Positions 1 through 8,155 are shown, counted from the stretch's first letter. The stretch: 64,000 bases of DNA from Acidobacteriaceae bacterium (GCA_003134815.1 PLCO01000027.1:1-64000); one strand, 5' to 3'. A program made the numbers and translations. The notes: generated from the sequence alone by a model not told the origin.

Positions 1-557
1 AAGTCGTGCCCTGACACTTCGTGCCTCTCATTAGCTGAACGGTTCGGGCTTTTCTGTTTGTGCGTGCCGGATTGGGATTCTTTTCCGGAACGAATCTCGG
101 CGTGCGTGCTGGTGAGGATGGTGAAGGGCGAAGGCGGGGTTAGTGGGTTCCCCGGTCCCAAAATCGGGACCGGGGGCACCCGGACTTCGAGGCCTGCCGC
201 TTCGAGAATTGACTCGAGCTCGCCGGTGCCGACGACGGCGTCGACTTCAGGAATGTTTTTCTGGATTTCGCCACGGTAGCGCTCGACGAGGCAGCCGGCA
301 ACGATGAGTTTTTTGGCGCGGCCCGAGGATTTGAGGCGAGCCATTTCGAGAATGGTGTCGACGGATTCCTGTTTGGCGGTGTCAATAAAGGAGCAGGTGT
401 TGACAACGAGGATTTCTGCGTCTTCAGGGTTCGCGGTGAGGCGTGCTCCGGCGCGGTCGAGGAGGCCCATCATGACCTCGGAGTCGACAAGGTTTTTGGG
501 GCAGCCGAGAGAGATAAATCCCACAGAAGGCGCTGCGGGCGGGGATGATTGCTTCAC
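1..557 (-). CDS. rimO: RimO, ribosomal protein S12 methylthiotransferase, 5' part
   Basis: Partial gene; the C-terminal two thirds lie beyond the left edge of the window. RimO is a radical-SAM enzyme that methylthiolates an aspartate of ribosomal protein S12. The N-terminal UPF0004/MTTase domain is visible: 'SLGCPKNLVDSE', 'NTCSFI' and 'VAGCL' supply the three cysteines (about residues 19, 55 and 89) that hold the auxiliary 4Fe-4S cluster. The start is GTG at 557, because an in-frame TAA lies directly upstream and homology begins about ten residues in. After 'VGTGELE' the frame stays open through a long polar, proline- and serine-rich stretch without reaching the radical-SAM CxxxCxxC. The linker is therefore longer than in enterobacterial RimO, which I recall as usual for Acidobacteria. 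Confident for the family. Confidence 0.9.
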   Translation of the reverse strand, partial: MKQSSPPAAPSVGFISLGCPKNLVDSEVMMGLLDRAGARLTANPEDAEILVVNTCSFIDTAKQESVDTILEMARLKSSGRAKKLIVAGCLVERYRGEIQKNIPEVDAVVGTGELESILEAAGLEVRVPPVPILGPGNPLTPPSPFTILTSTHAEIRSGKESQSGTHKQKSPNRSANERHEVSGHD

Positions 558-622
558 TTATCTATTGTAGCGGGGAAGACGGCAACGATAGGGACAAGGG
601 ACTTGGGGACTCGGTCTAAGGA

Positions 623-847
623 TCAACTGTCTTTGCGGTAGAGGAGGTCGCGCATGGCTTTGCGGCGGGCAGCGGCGACTTCAAGCTGGGCGCGGCGCTC
701 GGCGTAGTCGGAGGAAGGGCGCACTTGAGGCTCGGCGGATTCTTCAGGCTCGCTGCAGGAGGGGCAGCGATTGGCGAAGCCGGGCTTATCGGGGCGAAGC
801 TCGAACTCCTCGTGACAGATGACGCAGGTTTTGATCGGGAAGGCCAT
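623..847 (-). CDS. Small zinc-ribbon-like protein, function unknown
   Basis: A 74-residue protein with two CxxC pairs (C8/C11 and C28/C31) near the N-terminus, which should fold as a small zinc ribbon. A charged, probably helical tail rich in Arg, Ala and Glu follows. I chose the ATG at 847, which gives 'MAFPIKTC', over a TTG two codons upstream. It lies upstream of rimO on the same strand with a gap of about 65 bases, so co-transcription is possible. I do not recognise a characterised family. The regular CxxC spacing and the codon pattern suggest a real gene rather than a shadow. Confidence 0.7.
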   Translation of the reverse strand: MAFPIKTCVICHEEFELRPDKPGFANRCPSCSEPEESAEPQVRPSSDYAERRAQLEVAAARRKAMRDLLYRKDS

Positions 848-853
848 GCACAA

Positions 854-1178
854 ATATGTTAGCGAAAAACGCCTGTGGAAATCGAGGGGGGGAGCGCGAC
901 CGGAATTTGCACCCGCGCCATTCCTCGAATATGATCACCCAATGGATCCGATGACCTGTTGTCGCCCCTCTTGTAAAACGCGCTTCGCGCGGGCGACATA
1001 GGTCTCCGCCTCAGCCATGTTCTGAGGGCGTCCTTTTGCCCGCGCAGCTGCCACGCTGTCGCGGGCTTTCTAGTCCCATCGGTGTTTTCCGCGACTCCAC
1101 ATCATCCCAGATTCAACGGCGTCGAACGGTCCTTTCCGCCAAGTCGGAATGGAGCCGCTTCAGATGCGGAGAACATTT
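854..1178. other. Intergenic region with two strong hairpins upstream of the porin gene
   Basis: No convincing gene between the zinc-ribbon protein and the porin. Two stem-loops stand out. At 960-998 an outer 7-bp stem (TGTCGCC with GGCGACA) encloses a 5-bp stem CGCGC/GCGCG with a TTC loop. At 1039-1065 CCCGCGCAGC pairs with GCTG-t-CGCGGG around a 6-base loop and is followed by a short pyrimidine run. They could be a leader or small RNA for the porin, or terminators. The sequence alone does not decide. Confidence 0.4.
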
Positions 1179-2462
1179 ATGCGAACGATTATTGTCTTTC
1201 TGATCATCGTTATTGTGATCGCGAGGGTCCATGCGCAGGCCGAGCGGCAAAGCGCCGATGCCGGGTCCTCGAATGGGCAATCAGCTTTTGCCGACTCCCT
1301 GCAGGCGCACCGTATATGGGCTGGATCGGACGGCCTGCATTTTTCCACCGATGACGGCGCCAATACCCTGCACGTGCACGGATATCTTCAAGCCGACGAC
1401 CGGTTTTTCCTGAACAACCTTCACGGCGAGGGATTGGATGTATTCCTCTTCCGGCGCATTCGTCCCTTGTTTGAAGGTACGATTTTTCATTCAGTCGATT
1501 TTCGCTTTATGCCGGATTTCGGCCAGAACAATCCACAAATCCAGGAAGCCTATCTGGAATGGAAAGAGTTTCCCTGGTCGAAACTACGTATCGGGAAATT
1601 CAAAGAACCGATCGGGCTTGAAATACTGCAACAGGACCGCCAGTTGATTTTCGCAGAGCGATCGATGGCGTCGGACCTGCTTCCGCTCCGCTATATGGGC
1701 ATTCAGGTTGAGGGATCGGACTTCTCCAACCGAATCGAATACGAAGCCGGGTATTTCAATGGATCGAACGACGGATCGAATGGCAACTTCGAATGGCTCA
1801 AGGCCAATGAGGTTGCAGCGCGATTGTTCCTGCATCCATTTGCAGCTACCTGGGGGCAACGGATGCGCGGTTTTGGCATCGGGATTGCGGGGTCGGATGG
1901 CCATCAACATGGCCCCATTTCAGGGCTTAAAACGGTGGGCCAGAATACATTCTTCAAATACGTTTCTGCGGCGACTGCAAATGGTCCGCACAGCCGGATC
2001 GCGCCGCAAGCCTACTACTATGCTGGGCCGGTCGGATTGATAAGTGAATATGTCATCTCGTCACAGGATGTGCGGGATCAGACCTCCAACATTGTTGTGA
2101 AGAACGCAGCTTGGCAGTTTTCAGGATCGTTTCTCTTGACAGGCGAGAAGAATCATTACGAGGGAGTTATCCCGCGAAGGGCATTTGATATCGCCAAAGG
2201 ATTCCGCTATTTCGGTGCCCTGGAGTTCGCGGCGCGCTTTAGCCGGGTGCGGTTGGATCGCGCGGCATTTCCGGCCTTGGCGAGCCCTGCCTCCTCAGCC
2301 CAGCAGGCCACAGAAGTGGGAATCGGGATGAATTGGATACTCAATCGATTTGTGAAGCTTACAACCGATTATGAAGACACAACCTTCAGAATGGAGCAGA
2401 AAAATGCTGCCGCTCTTCCCAAAGAAGAAGTACTAATGAGCCGGGTGCAGCTAGCCTTCTGA
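1179..2462 (+). CDS. Phosphate-selective porin O/P family outer-membrane protein
   Basis: About 427 residues. It begins with a hydrophobic signal peptide ending 'ARVHAQA', followed by a beta-barrel-like sequence of alternating short polar and aromatic stretches, and ends in '...LMSRVQLAF', an outer-membrane type C-terminal Phe. Segments such as 'LRIGKFKEPIGLE', 'LIFAERSMASDLLPLRYMGIQ' and 'YEAGYFNGSNDGSN' match the OprO/OprP porin family, trimeric channels for anions such as phosphate. I chose ATG 1179 because GGAG lies seven bases upstream and the signal peptide begins there; ATGs at 1149 and 1164 are in frame. Substrate specificity cannot be read from the sequence, and no pho-box was seen. 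Confidence 0.87.
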   Translation: MRTIIVFLIIVIVIARVHAQAERQSADAGSSNGQSAFADSLQAHRIWAGSDGLHFSTDDGANTLHVHGYLQADDRFFLNNLHGEGLDVFLFRRIRPLFEGTIFHSVDFRFMPDFGQNNPQIQEAYLEWKEFPWSKLRIGKFKEPIGLEILQQDRQLIFAERSMASDLLPLRYMGIQVEGSDFSNRIEYEAGYFNGSNDGSNGNFEWLKANEVAARLFLHPFAATWGQRMRGFGIGIAGSDGHQHGPISGLKTVGQNTFFKYVSAATANGPHSRIAPQAYYYAGPVGLISEYVISSQDVRDQTSNIVVKNAAWQFSGSFLLTGEKNHYEGVIPRRAFDIAKGFRYFGALEFAARFSRVRLDRAAFPALASPASSAQQATEVGIGMNWILNRFVKLTTDYEDTTFRMEQKNAAALPKEEVLMSRVQLAF

Positions 2463-2472
2463 GCGAGGGGCG

Positions 2473-3480
2473 CTAATTGGCGAGGACGGCGCGGTAGCGG
2501 ACTTTGCTTTTCTTGACTTTTTCGATGGCCTCGTTGGCTTTGTCCATGGGGAAGAGCTCGGTGGTGGCTTTGACACCGTGGCGAGCGGCGACGTCGAGCA
2601 TTTCGCGCAGTTGGAAGGGGCTGCCGACGGGGCTGCCGCCGATAGTGCGCAGGCCCGAGATGAGCGGGAAGGCGTGGATACAGACAGGAGATGGAGGAAC
2701 GCCGACAAACCAGAGTGCTCCGTTTGGGCGGAGGGACTGGAGGTAAGCGCCCCAGTCCTGATCGGCGTTGACGGTGGTGAGGAGGAAGTCGAGAGTGCCG
2801 GCCACTTCCTTCATCGCTTTGGATTCGCGGCTGTTGACGAAATGATGAGCGCCGAGGGCCTTGGCCTCATCCTCTTTTGCGAGGGTAGTGGAGAAGGCGG
2901 TGACGTGTGCTCCGAAGACGCGAGCAAATTGGATGGCGAGGTGACCGAGGCCGCCGATGCCGACGACGCCGACACGGGAGGAGGGATTGACGCCGTTGAT
3001 GCGCATGGGGTTGTAGACGGTGATGCCGCCGCAGAGCAGAGGCGCGGCCTGTTCGCTTGGCAGGACGTCGGGGATGGGGACGACGAAGCGGGCGTTGGCG
3101 CGGACGCGATCGGCGTATCCGCCGTGGCGGTGGACGCAGGTGCCTTCAGAGGAGGCGCAGAGATTTTCCTGGCCCTTCATGCACCACTCGCATTGCCCAC
3201 AGGAGTTGGATTGCCAGCCGAGGCCGACGCGCTGGCCCAGCTCAAGCGAGCGGACTTCGGCGCCAAGAGCGGCAACGGTACCGATGATCTCGTGACCGGG
3301 GATGAAGGGAAACTGGCTGATGCCCCAATCGTTGGCGATGAGGTGGAGGTCGCTATGGCAGACTCCGCAATGGGTGATTTCGATTTCGACTTCGTGAGCG
3401 CCGAGCTTGCCCGGGTCATACTTGAGCGGAAGAAGCTCTGCCCCCGCCGCATGAGCCGCAAGACCTTGTATTTGAGCCAT
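2473..3480 (-). CDS. Zinc-dependent NAD(P)-linked alcohol dehydrogenase (CAD/YahK-type)
   Basis: A medium-chain dehydrogenase of about 335 residues that reversibly oxidises alcohols to aldehydes in the cytoplasm. Catalytic zinc ligands are C38 ('THCGVCHSD'), H63 with E64 ('PGHEI') and C150 ('LLCGG'). The structural zinc site is C94, C97, C100 and C108 ('CGQCEWC...C'). The Rossmann motif 'GIGGLGHLA' starts near residue 174. The composition fits the cinnamyl-alcohol-dehydrogenase-like branch, often NADP-linked. I start at the ATG at 3480 ('MAQIQGLAAH'); the longer frame to 3513 adds residues the family lacks. It converges on the porin gene, the two stops being about 10 bases apart. No operon partner. 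Confidence 0.9.
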   Translation of the reverse strand: MAQIQGLAAHAAGAELLPLKYDPGKLGAHEVEIEITHCGVCHSDLHLIANDWGISQFPFIPGHEIIGTVAALGAEVRSLELGQRVGLGWQSNSCGQCEWCMKGQENLCASSEGTCVHRHGGYADRVRANARFVVPIPDVLPSEQAAPLLCGGITVYNPMRINGVNPSSRVGVVGIGGLGHLAIQFARVFGAHVTAFSTTLAKEDEAKALGAHHFVNSRESKAMKEVAGTLDFLLTTVNADQDWGAYLQSLRPNGALWFVGVPPSPVCIHAFPLISGLRTIGGSPVGSPFQLREMLDVAARHGVKATTELFPMDKANEAIEKVKKSKVRYRAVLAN

Positions 3481-3627
3481 GATTGCCCCCGAAGCCTTAA
3501 CAAACGCAAGCAACTAAGAATTCAAGCAATTGGCCGGCTGTAACCCCAAAAGCTCCAGTCGACCGGAAAGAAAAACAAAATCGATATTTCGTTGACCCTA
3601 AATTCGTTGAGCCTAGTTTCGATGACC

Positions 3628-5664
3628 CTAGTTTAAACCGCCGGGCTCGATGTGGAGATTGAGAATCGAGAAGCCGGTGAGGACGCCTCCGGCGGGAGCT
3701 TCGCCGACAATCTCGGCGGATTCACCGTTGAGACCGGCATCCGAAGTGTTGCGGAGGGGCTCGAGGGCGTTGGCGACGGAGAGCGGGAGGCTGGGCAGCG
3801 TCTGGCCGCGGAGCTCTCCCTGAGTCTCAGGCGCGAGCAGGCTGACATAAACGCGGTCGGCGGCGTGCTGATCGCGGGCCACGGCAAGGATGGTGGAGAG
3901 ATCGTCGGGCGAGGCGGAGAGACGCGGCTGATTGAGGGTGCGATCGAGCGTGGCGGCGTCAGAGACGAGGAGGCGGAGGTTGCCCGAGGCGAGGCGAGCG
4001 GGCAGCTTGATGGCGATGCGGACGTTGCGCTCCGGCTGATGCGAAGGGCGGAGGCTGGCCTCGATTTCAACGGTGTCGCCGGCGTGAGCAATGTCAGTAG
4101 AAGCGATGTGCGCCTGATCGAGAGTGACCGCAACCTGACGAGGAATGGCTTCGACGTGGAGATCGACGGAGCGAACGACTCCCTGGCGTGCGCCATTTGA
4201 ATAAAGGCGCGTGAATTGGTTTCCCGTGAGGAGCGCGGCCATCATCGAGGCGGGCGCTGGCTGGCCGGAAGGCGCCCAGAGATCGAGCGGGAAGGGCGGA
4301 AATCCCGCGACGTCGACGCTGCCGGTGACGTGATAGCTGTGGGCCTCGGAGCTTTCGTTGGATTGGAGGAGCGAGTCGTAGAGGACGACCTGGACGGCAA
4401 GTGGAGTGATGGAAGGCAAGTCGATGACGTCGACGTTCAGCTTGCGCGGGCCGTCGGGGAAGTCGAGAGAAAGGTGGACAGGGATCATGTGGGCCTGAGC
4501 GCCAAACACACCGCGAATGGCGGACTCGCGATCCTGAGTGAAAGCGCCGATGGTGACGCCAGTGTTGATGATCTTGAAGGAATTGAGTGGCGAGGCGAGG
4601 GTGACGACAACGTCGGCGGTGGTCATGGGCATGGAGACCGGACCGGCGCCGAGGACGGGATGGCCGCAAGCGAGAAGTTGCGTGGGGTTGGTCAAATTAT
4701 CGACCCAGGTGACGGTGCAGGTGGCGGAGACTTCAAGATCGCCGCGAATGAGTTGCATACTGACCGCGGAGCCGGGCACAAGTGCCCGAATGGCAGGGAC
4801 TTCGGCGCTCGAACTTGACGGAGAGGATGAAGCGGGTGCGGAGGACCCACTGGCGGCGGACAGACTGTCAAAGGATGGGCCAGAGAGCGAGCCGCCGGCT
4901 GCGACGGGCGACAGGGATGTGCCGGCGGTTTGCTGCTGCCAGAAGCGAATGGCTTCGGGAAGAAATCCGCTCATGACGAGCGGCGTGTCGAGAGGTTGGA
5001 ATGTCATTGCGCCGGGAGCGAGCGGGTTTTGATTTGCGGCGGAGTTGGTATCGAGAGATGAACCGGGAGCGGGCTTGGCGGTTTGCACGTCTTGATTTGG
5101 GAGATCGCTGACGGGAATGTCGCTGGCGGGAATATCGCGTACGGGAATATTGCTGACTTGGAGCATTTGCTCGATAGGCGTGATGCCTGCGATGGGTTCC
5201 TTTGTGAACTGGCCGATGCGATAGGAGAGCGAACCGGCCAGCTTGCCGTCAATATAGACAGGGCTGCCGCTCATGCCTTCGACGACGCCGGTGTATTCGG
5301 GCTTGTCGCCGTGTAGCCGGGCGAGGATCATGTCCTGGCCGGGGCCGCGCGCGCTGCGCAGGATGCCGAGGATCTCGACCTGCATGGGCTCGGGGACTGA
5401 GCCTTGAAAGACGGTCCATGCCGTGCCGGTCATGCCGGGGCGAATCTGGCTGAGGGGAAAGATGCCGGGATTGGCGGGCGGGGCAGGGATTGTATTGGGG
5501 GTTGTAGTGGACGTTGTGCCGGGAGCTTGCGCTGAGCCGGAAGGAGTGGCGGAAGGCGCGGGCGACGACTGGGCCGGCAGGAGGACGGAGGCTACGGCCA
5601 GCGAGAAGCCGGCGAGGAGAGCGAGAGCGGAGGAGGCGTTGGTTCCCTTCAGGGGAGTTTGCAC
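3628..5664 (-). CDS. Secreted SpoIVB-like S55 family serine peptidase
   Basis: About 678 residues with an N-terminal hydrophobic segment ('ALALLAGFSLAVASVLL') and a long Ser/Thr/Pro/Ala linker, so exported. 'PLSQIRPGMTGTAWTVFQG' followed by 'GVVEGMSGSPVYIDGKLAG' (serine near residues 132-134) is the signature of peptidase family S55, best known from SpoIVB. The rest ('CGHPVLGAGPVSMPMTTA', 'FTQDRESAIRGVFG') matches larger Acidobacteria-type members. The start is uncertain: GTG 5664 is preferred because the frame upstream runs through an intergenic repeat that would encode an implausible Leu-Thr-Pro repeat. It is divergent from the VWFA-related gene, which is also exported. No sporulation genes are nearby, so a sporulation role is not implied; the substrate is unknown. 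Confidence 0.78.
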   Translation of the reverse strand: MQTPLKGTNASSALALLAGFSLAVASVLLPAQSSPAPSATPSGSAQAPGTTSTTTPNTIPAPPANPGIFPLSQIRPGMTGTAWTVFQGSVPEPMQVEILGILRSARGPGQDMILARLHGDKPEYTGVVEGMSGSPVYIDGKLAGSLSYRIGQFTKEPIAGITPIEQMLQVSNIPVRDIPASDIPVSDLPNQDVQTAKPAPGSSLDTNSAANQNPLAPGAMTFQPLDTPLVMSGFLPEAIRFWQQQTAGTSLSPVAAGGSLSGPSFDSLSAASGSSAPASSSPSSSSAEVPAIRALVPGSAVSMQLIRGDLEVSATCTVTWVDNLTNPTQLLACGHPVLGAGPVSMPMTTADVVVTLASPLNSFKIINTGVTIGAFTQDRESAIRGVFGAQAHMIPVHLSLDFPDGPRKLNVDVIDLPSITPLAVQVVLYDSLLQSNESSEAHSYHVTGSVDVAGFPPFPLDLWAPSGQPAPASMMAALLTGNQFTRLYSNGARQGVVRSVDLHVEAIPRQVAVTLDQAHIASTDIAHAGDTVEIEASLRPSHQPERNVRIAIKLPARLASGNLRLLVSDAATLDRTLNQPRLSASPDDLSTILAVARDQHAADRVYVSLLAPETQGELRGQTLPSLPLSVANALEPLRNTSDAGLNGESAEIVGEAPAGGVLTGFSILNLHIEPGGLN

Positions 5665-5689
5665 GTCTATTAGAGTACGGCACGGGAGC

Positions 5690-5747
5690 GGAGTTAGCGG
5701 TGCTAGCGGAGTTTGCGGAGCTAGCGGGGTTAGCGGAGTTAGAAGGC
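5690..5747. repeat. Short degenerate tandem repeat of a 'ttagcgga' unit
   Basis: The 5' flank of the S55 gene consists of imperfect 9-10 base units such as gttagcggt, gctagcgga, gtttgcgga, gctagcggg and gttagcgga. A related array sits at 19757-19831 between ribE and the STAS gene, so this is probably a dispersed intergenic repeat of this genome. Read in the minus-strand frame it gives alternating Thr-Pro-Leu, which is why I exclude it from the S55 coding region. Confidence 0.6.
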
Positions 5748-5800
5748 AAGCGCCGTGGCACGTTCGAAGTCGCGTATGCTGGGGAACATTAGAGGTTGAC

Positions 5801-7015
5801 ATGCACAAGGCGAAATTGAAGGGACGAGTTCCAGGAAGAAGTTTGACGGGGTTGGTTTCTCTGGTGGTTTTGTTGCTGTCGATGGCGCCGATGGGGCGCG
5901 CGCAGTACCAGAGCCAGCAGCCGGCAGCGCAACAGCCAGATCAGCAAGCGCCCGAGGCGGGAGGGCCGAGCGGCGACAACGGCCCGATTGCTCTACCCAA
6001 AAAGCCGGATAATCCGGACAACACGCCACCGCCGGCACCGGCTGCGCCGGTGTTTAAGAATCCCGAAGGCGCGGCCAACATGAGCTTGCGCGTGGAGGTT
6101 CCCGAGGTGACGGTGGACGTGGGCGTGCTGCTTGAGAAGACGCACCAGTTTGTGCCCGGGCTGAAGCCCTCGAACTTCCGCATTTATGAGGATGGCGTGG
6201 AGCAGAAGGTGGAGGGATTCAAGCGCACGGAAGCGCCGATTACGGTGCTGCTGTTGTGCGAGTATGCGGCGCGAGGCTACATGTTCCGCGTGGATATGCT
6301 GAACTCGGCATGGGCGTTTACGCAGCAGTTACGGCCAAACGACTACGTGGCCATGATGACCTTCGACCTGAATTCGCACATTGTGAGCGACTTTACTCAG
6401 GACAAGAAGCAGATTATCGAGGGAATCAACCAACTGGCGAACGGAGTTTGGATGCCGGCGGCGTTCCAGGAGACCGACATTTTCGATGCATTGAATGAGG
6501 GCCTGGACCGGCTATCGCGGATTGATGGGCAGAAGTACATCGTGCTGATTGCTTCCGGAGTGGACACGATGTCAAAGCTGACGCTGGACGAGACATTGAA
6601 GAGAGTGAAGGCATCGAAGGACATTACCATCTTCAGCGTCTCGACGGGTGGGATGCTGCTGGCGATGACAGAGGGCCAGGGGGGAATGGAGGGCGGGATG
6701 CGCGACATGACCTACCTGCAGGCGGAGAATCAGATGAAGACGTTCTCCGACATGACGGGCGGAATGCACTTTGAGCCGCGATTTAGCGGCGAGCTGCCCG
6801 ACGATGTGAAGGAGATCAACGAGAACATCCGCGCCAAATACGAGCTGGTGTATCACCCCACGAATGCGAAGCAGGACGGAACTTTTCGCAAGATTCGTGT
6901 GGTGCTGGTGGACGATGAAGGCCAGCCGGAGCGCTTCCAGGATGAGAAGCACAAGCCGCTGAAGTACGACATTATTGCGCGGGATGGATATCGCGCGAGG
7001 CAGGAAGTGGAATAG
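5801..7015 (+). CDS. VWFA-related acidobacterial domain protein, exported
   Basis: A 404-residue protein with a signal peptide ('LTGLVSLVVLLLSMAP...GRAQ'), a Gln/Pro-rich linker to about residue 85, a beta-rich segment ('LRVEVPEVTVDVGVLLE', 'FRIYEDGVEQKVEGF') and then a von Willebrand A-like fold ('NDYVAMMTFDLNSHIV', 'KYIVLIASGVDTMSKL', 'DITIFSVSTGGML'). The architecture matches the VWFA-related family largely confined to Acidobacteria. The first MIDAS motif (DxSxS) is missing: where it should follow 'ITVLLL' the sequence reads 'CEYAARGYM'. Metal-dependent ligand binding may be lost. ATG 5801 is chosen because the signal peptide starts there. Divergent from the S55 peptidase with about 136 bases between, so shared regulation is possible. 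Confidence 0.82.
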   Translation: MHKAKLKGRVPGRSLTGLVSLVVLLLSMAPMGRAQYQSQQPAAQQPDQQAPEAGGPSGDNGPIALPKKPDNPDNTPPPAPAAPVFKNPEGAANMSLRVEVPEVTVDVGVLLEKTHQFVPGLKPSNFRIYEDGVEQKVEGFKRTEAPITVLLLCEYAARGYMFRVDMLNSAWAFTQQLRPNDYVAMMTFDLNSHIVSDFTQDKKQIIEGINQLANGVWMPAAFQETDIFDALNEGLDRLSRIDGQKYIVLIASGVDTMSKLTLDETLKRVKASKDITIFSVSTGGMLLAMTEGQGGMEGGMRDMTYLQAENQMKTFSDMTGGMHFEPRFSGELPDDVKEINENIRAKYELVYHPTNAKQDGTFRKIRVVLVDDEGQPERFQDEKHKPLKYDIIARDGYRARQEVE

Positions 7016-7018
7016 AGC

Positions 7019-7118
7019 AGGGAATAGGGAATAGGGAGTAGGGAATAGGAAAGGCAAAAGCAAAAGCAAAGGCAAAAGCAAGGGCAAAAGCAAAAGCAAG
7101 GGCAAAGGCAAAGCAAAG
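7019..7118. repeat. Intergenic repeats: 'gggaatagggagtag' motif and (RGCAAA)n array
   Basis: Directly after the VWFA-related gene there are four near-identical 'gggaata/gggagta' units (7019-7049), then about 70 bases of hexamer repeats of the form ggcaaa/agcaaa up to 7118. The first motif recurs at 8879-8904 and 20258-20290. The rest of the 402-base gap before the next gene holds a terminator (7115-7145) and a CRP-like palindrome (7282-7297). Confidence 0.75.
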
Positions 7119-7145
7119 GGCTCGCCCGAAGAGGGCGGGCCTTTT
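7115..7145 (+). terminator. Rho-independent terminator after the VWFA-related gene
   Basis: A GC-rich inverted repeat, ggctcgccc and gggcgggcc around the loop gaaga, with one wobble pair and one flanking mismatch, followed by six T. The core and loop are almost the same as in the terminator at 8915-8953. Confidence 0.85.
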
Positions 7146-7281
7146 TTGGAAGAAAGGGGGAACAGGGAACAGGCGCCGGGTGCAAGAGCATTCCCTGGTT
7201 GAACACTCTCATTGGCAGCGCTGCAGTTTGGTCGCAGCTTCGAGATGTTCTTCTTTCATTGTGGGACGCACTCGGGGCCGT

Positions 7282-7297
7282 TGTGACACCTGTCACG
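7282..7297. promoter_or_regulatory. CRP/FNR-family-like palindrome
   Basis: TGTGA-cacctg-TCACG matches the enterobacterial CRP consensus TGTGA-N6-TCACA at nine of ten positions. It lies about 120 bases upstream of the small membrane protein gene at 7418, a plausible place for an activator site. Whether this organism has a regulator with that specificity is unknown; the palindrome is seen, the role is inferred. Confidence 0.4.
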
Positions 7298-7417
7298 GGG
7301 CGCGATGCTGCCAATCCCTATGATCACGAATGTGAGGTTCGCGTTGGGCGCTTCCGCGGCGGATTTGCGGAGGTGAACGGAGTGGGCCGCGCGAATTCAT
7401 CCTATAGGGAGATCAAG

Positions 7418-7687
7418 ATGGGATTCGTTCCGATCATGTTGGGAGTATGGGGTGCGTCATTCGTCTTTATGGCAGTGGTAACCATGTACGCGGCAAGAGT
7501 GGGAAGGAATGAGGAGGCACAGATTTTCCTGGCCGAATCATCGAGCCGAGTGAAGTCCGATCAGGACGCCATTCAGGCGCGAGTGAGCAAGATTCGTCCG
7601 GTGAAGATGGCGGCGCTGGGGATTGTTGGATTGATGACGGTGATCGTGGTGGGATATTACCTTTTCGATATTTTTCATCAGTTCTGA
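7418..7687 (+). CDS. Small two-TM membrane protein, paralogue of the gene at 7874-8155
   Basis: An 89-residue protein with transmembrane helices near residues 3-22 and 63-85 and a charged loop between them containing 'GRNEEAQIFLAESSSRVKSDQ'. I chose ATG 7418, with GGGAG upstream, because the result aligns end to end with the convergent paralogue at 7874-8155. The shared core is NEE-x-QIFL followed by acidic and Ser residues, then V-K/E-x-x and a second helix containing MTVIVV-x-YY. The longer frame starting at 7199 adds an unrelated N-terminus. Function unknown; the residues between the helices look cytoplasmic or periplasmic and could bind a partner. Confidence 0.68.
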   Translation: MGFVPIMLGVWGASFVFMAVVTMYAARVGRNEEAQIFLAESSSRVKSDQDAIQARVSKIRPVKMAALGIVGLMTVIVVGYYLFDIFHQF

Positions 7688-7873
7688 AAATATTTGGGAT
7701 TGGAAGGGGTTGAGTTCGAATGCGCGATGACTGCAAGCGCGGGCGAAGCGCTGCGCACGCCGTTGCGAGGGCTGGATTAGAAACGAATGCCGTGGCACGA
7801 AGTCGGGTCAGGCGGGACCTAAGAGGCCTCGCAGACCGGGGCAAATGCGCCAAATCTAAAATGCCTGCCGGCT

Positions 7874-8155
7874 CTACTGAATGACGTGGAGCTGGAGCAG
7901 GATGTCGCGGACATAGTAGGCGACGACGATGACGGTCATGCCCGCGACGAGCCAACGGGCGATGCGGACTATTGGCTCAACTTTGGCTACTCTTGCGACG
8001 ATGGCCGCCTGCACCGACTGCTCATGCGAAAACGAGTCGTCGAGGAAGATCTGGTCTTCCTCATTCTTGGTCAGGCTTGAGCGATAGATGTACAGAGCGG
8101 CCGCAATACAGACGAATGCGGACCAGACGATCCACATAAACGGGACGAAAGTCAT
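7874..8155 (-). CDS. Small two-TM membrane protein, paralogue of the gene at 7418-7687
   Basis: A 93-residue protein with helices near residues 5-23 and 65-87 and the loop 'LTKNEEDQIFLDDSFSHEQS'. It is clearly homologous to the convergent 89-residue gene about 190 bases away. The ribosome-binding site is strong (GGAGGTGGAGT before the ATG at 8155). The pair looks like an inverted gene duplication. No function recognised. The sequence between the two stops (7688-7873) contains no other gene that I can support. Confidence 0.68.
   Translation of the reverse strand: MTFVPFMWIVWSAFVCIAAALYIYRSSLTKNEEDQIFLDDSFSHEQSVQAAIVARVAKVEPIVRIARWLVAGMTVIVVAYYVRDILLQLHVIQ

Noticed and set aside
5665-5808. N-terminal extension of the S55 peptidase frame
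   Set aside because: It reads through an intergenic repeat and gives Leu-Thr-Pro repeats before the hydrophobic signal segment, so it is unlikely to be translated.
7048-7118. Hexamer array that could be taken for CRISPR-like repeats
   Set aside because: Units are six bases, directly adjacent and degenerate, with no spacers and no cas genes nearby.
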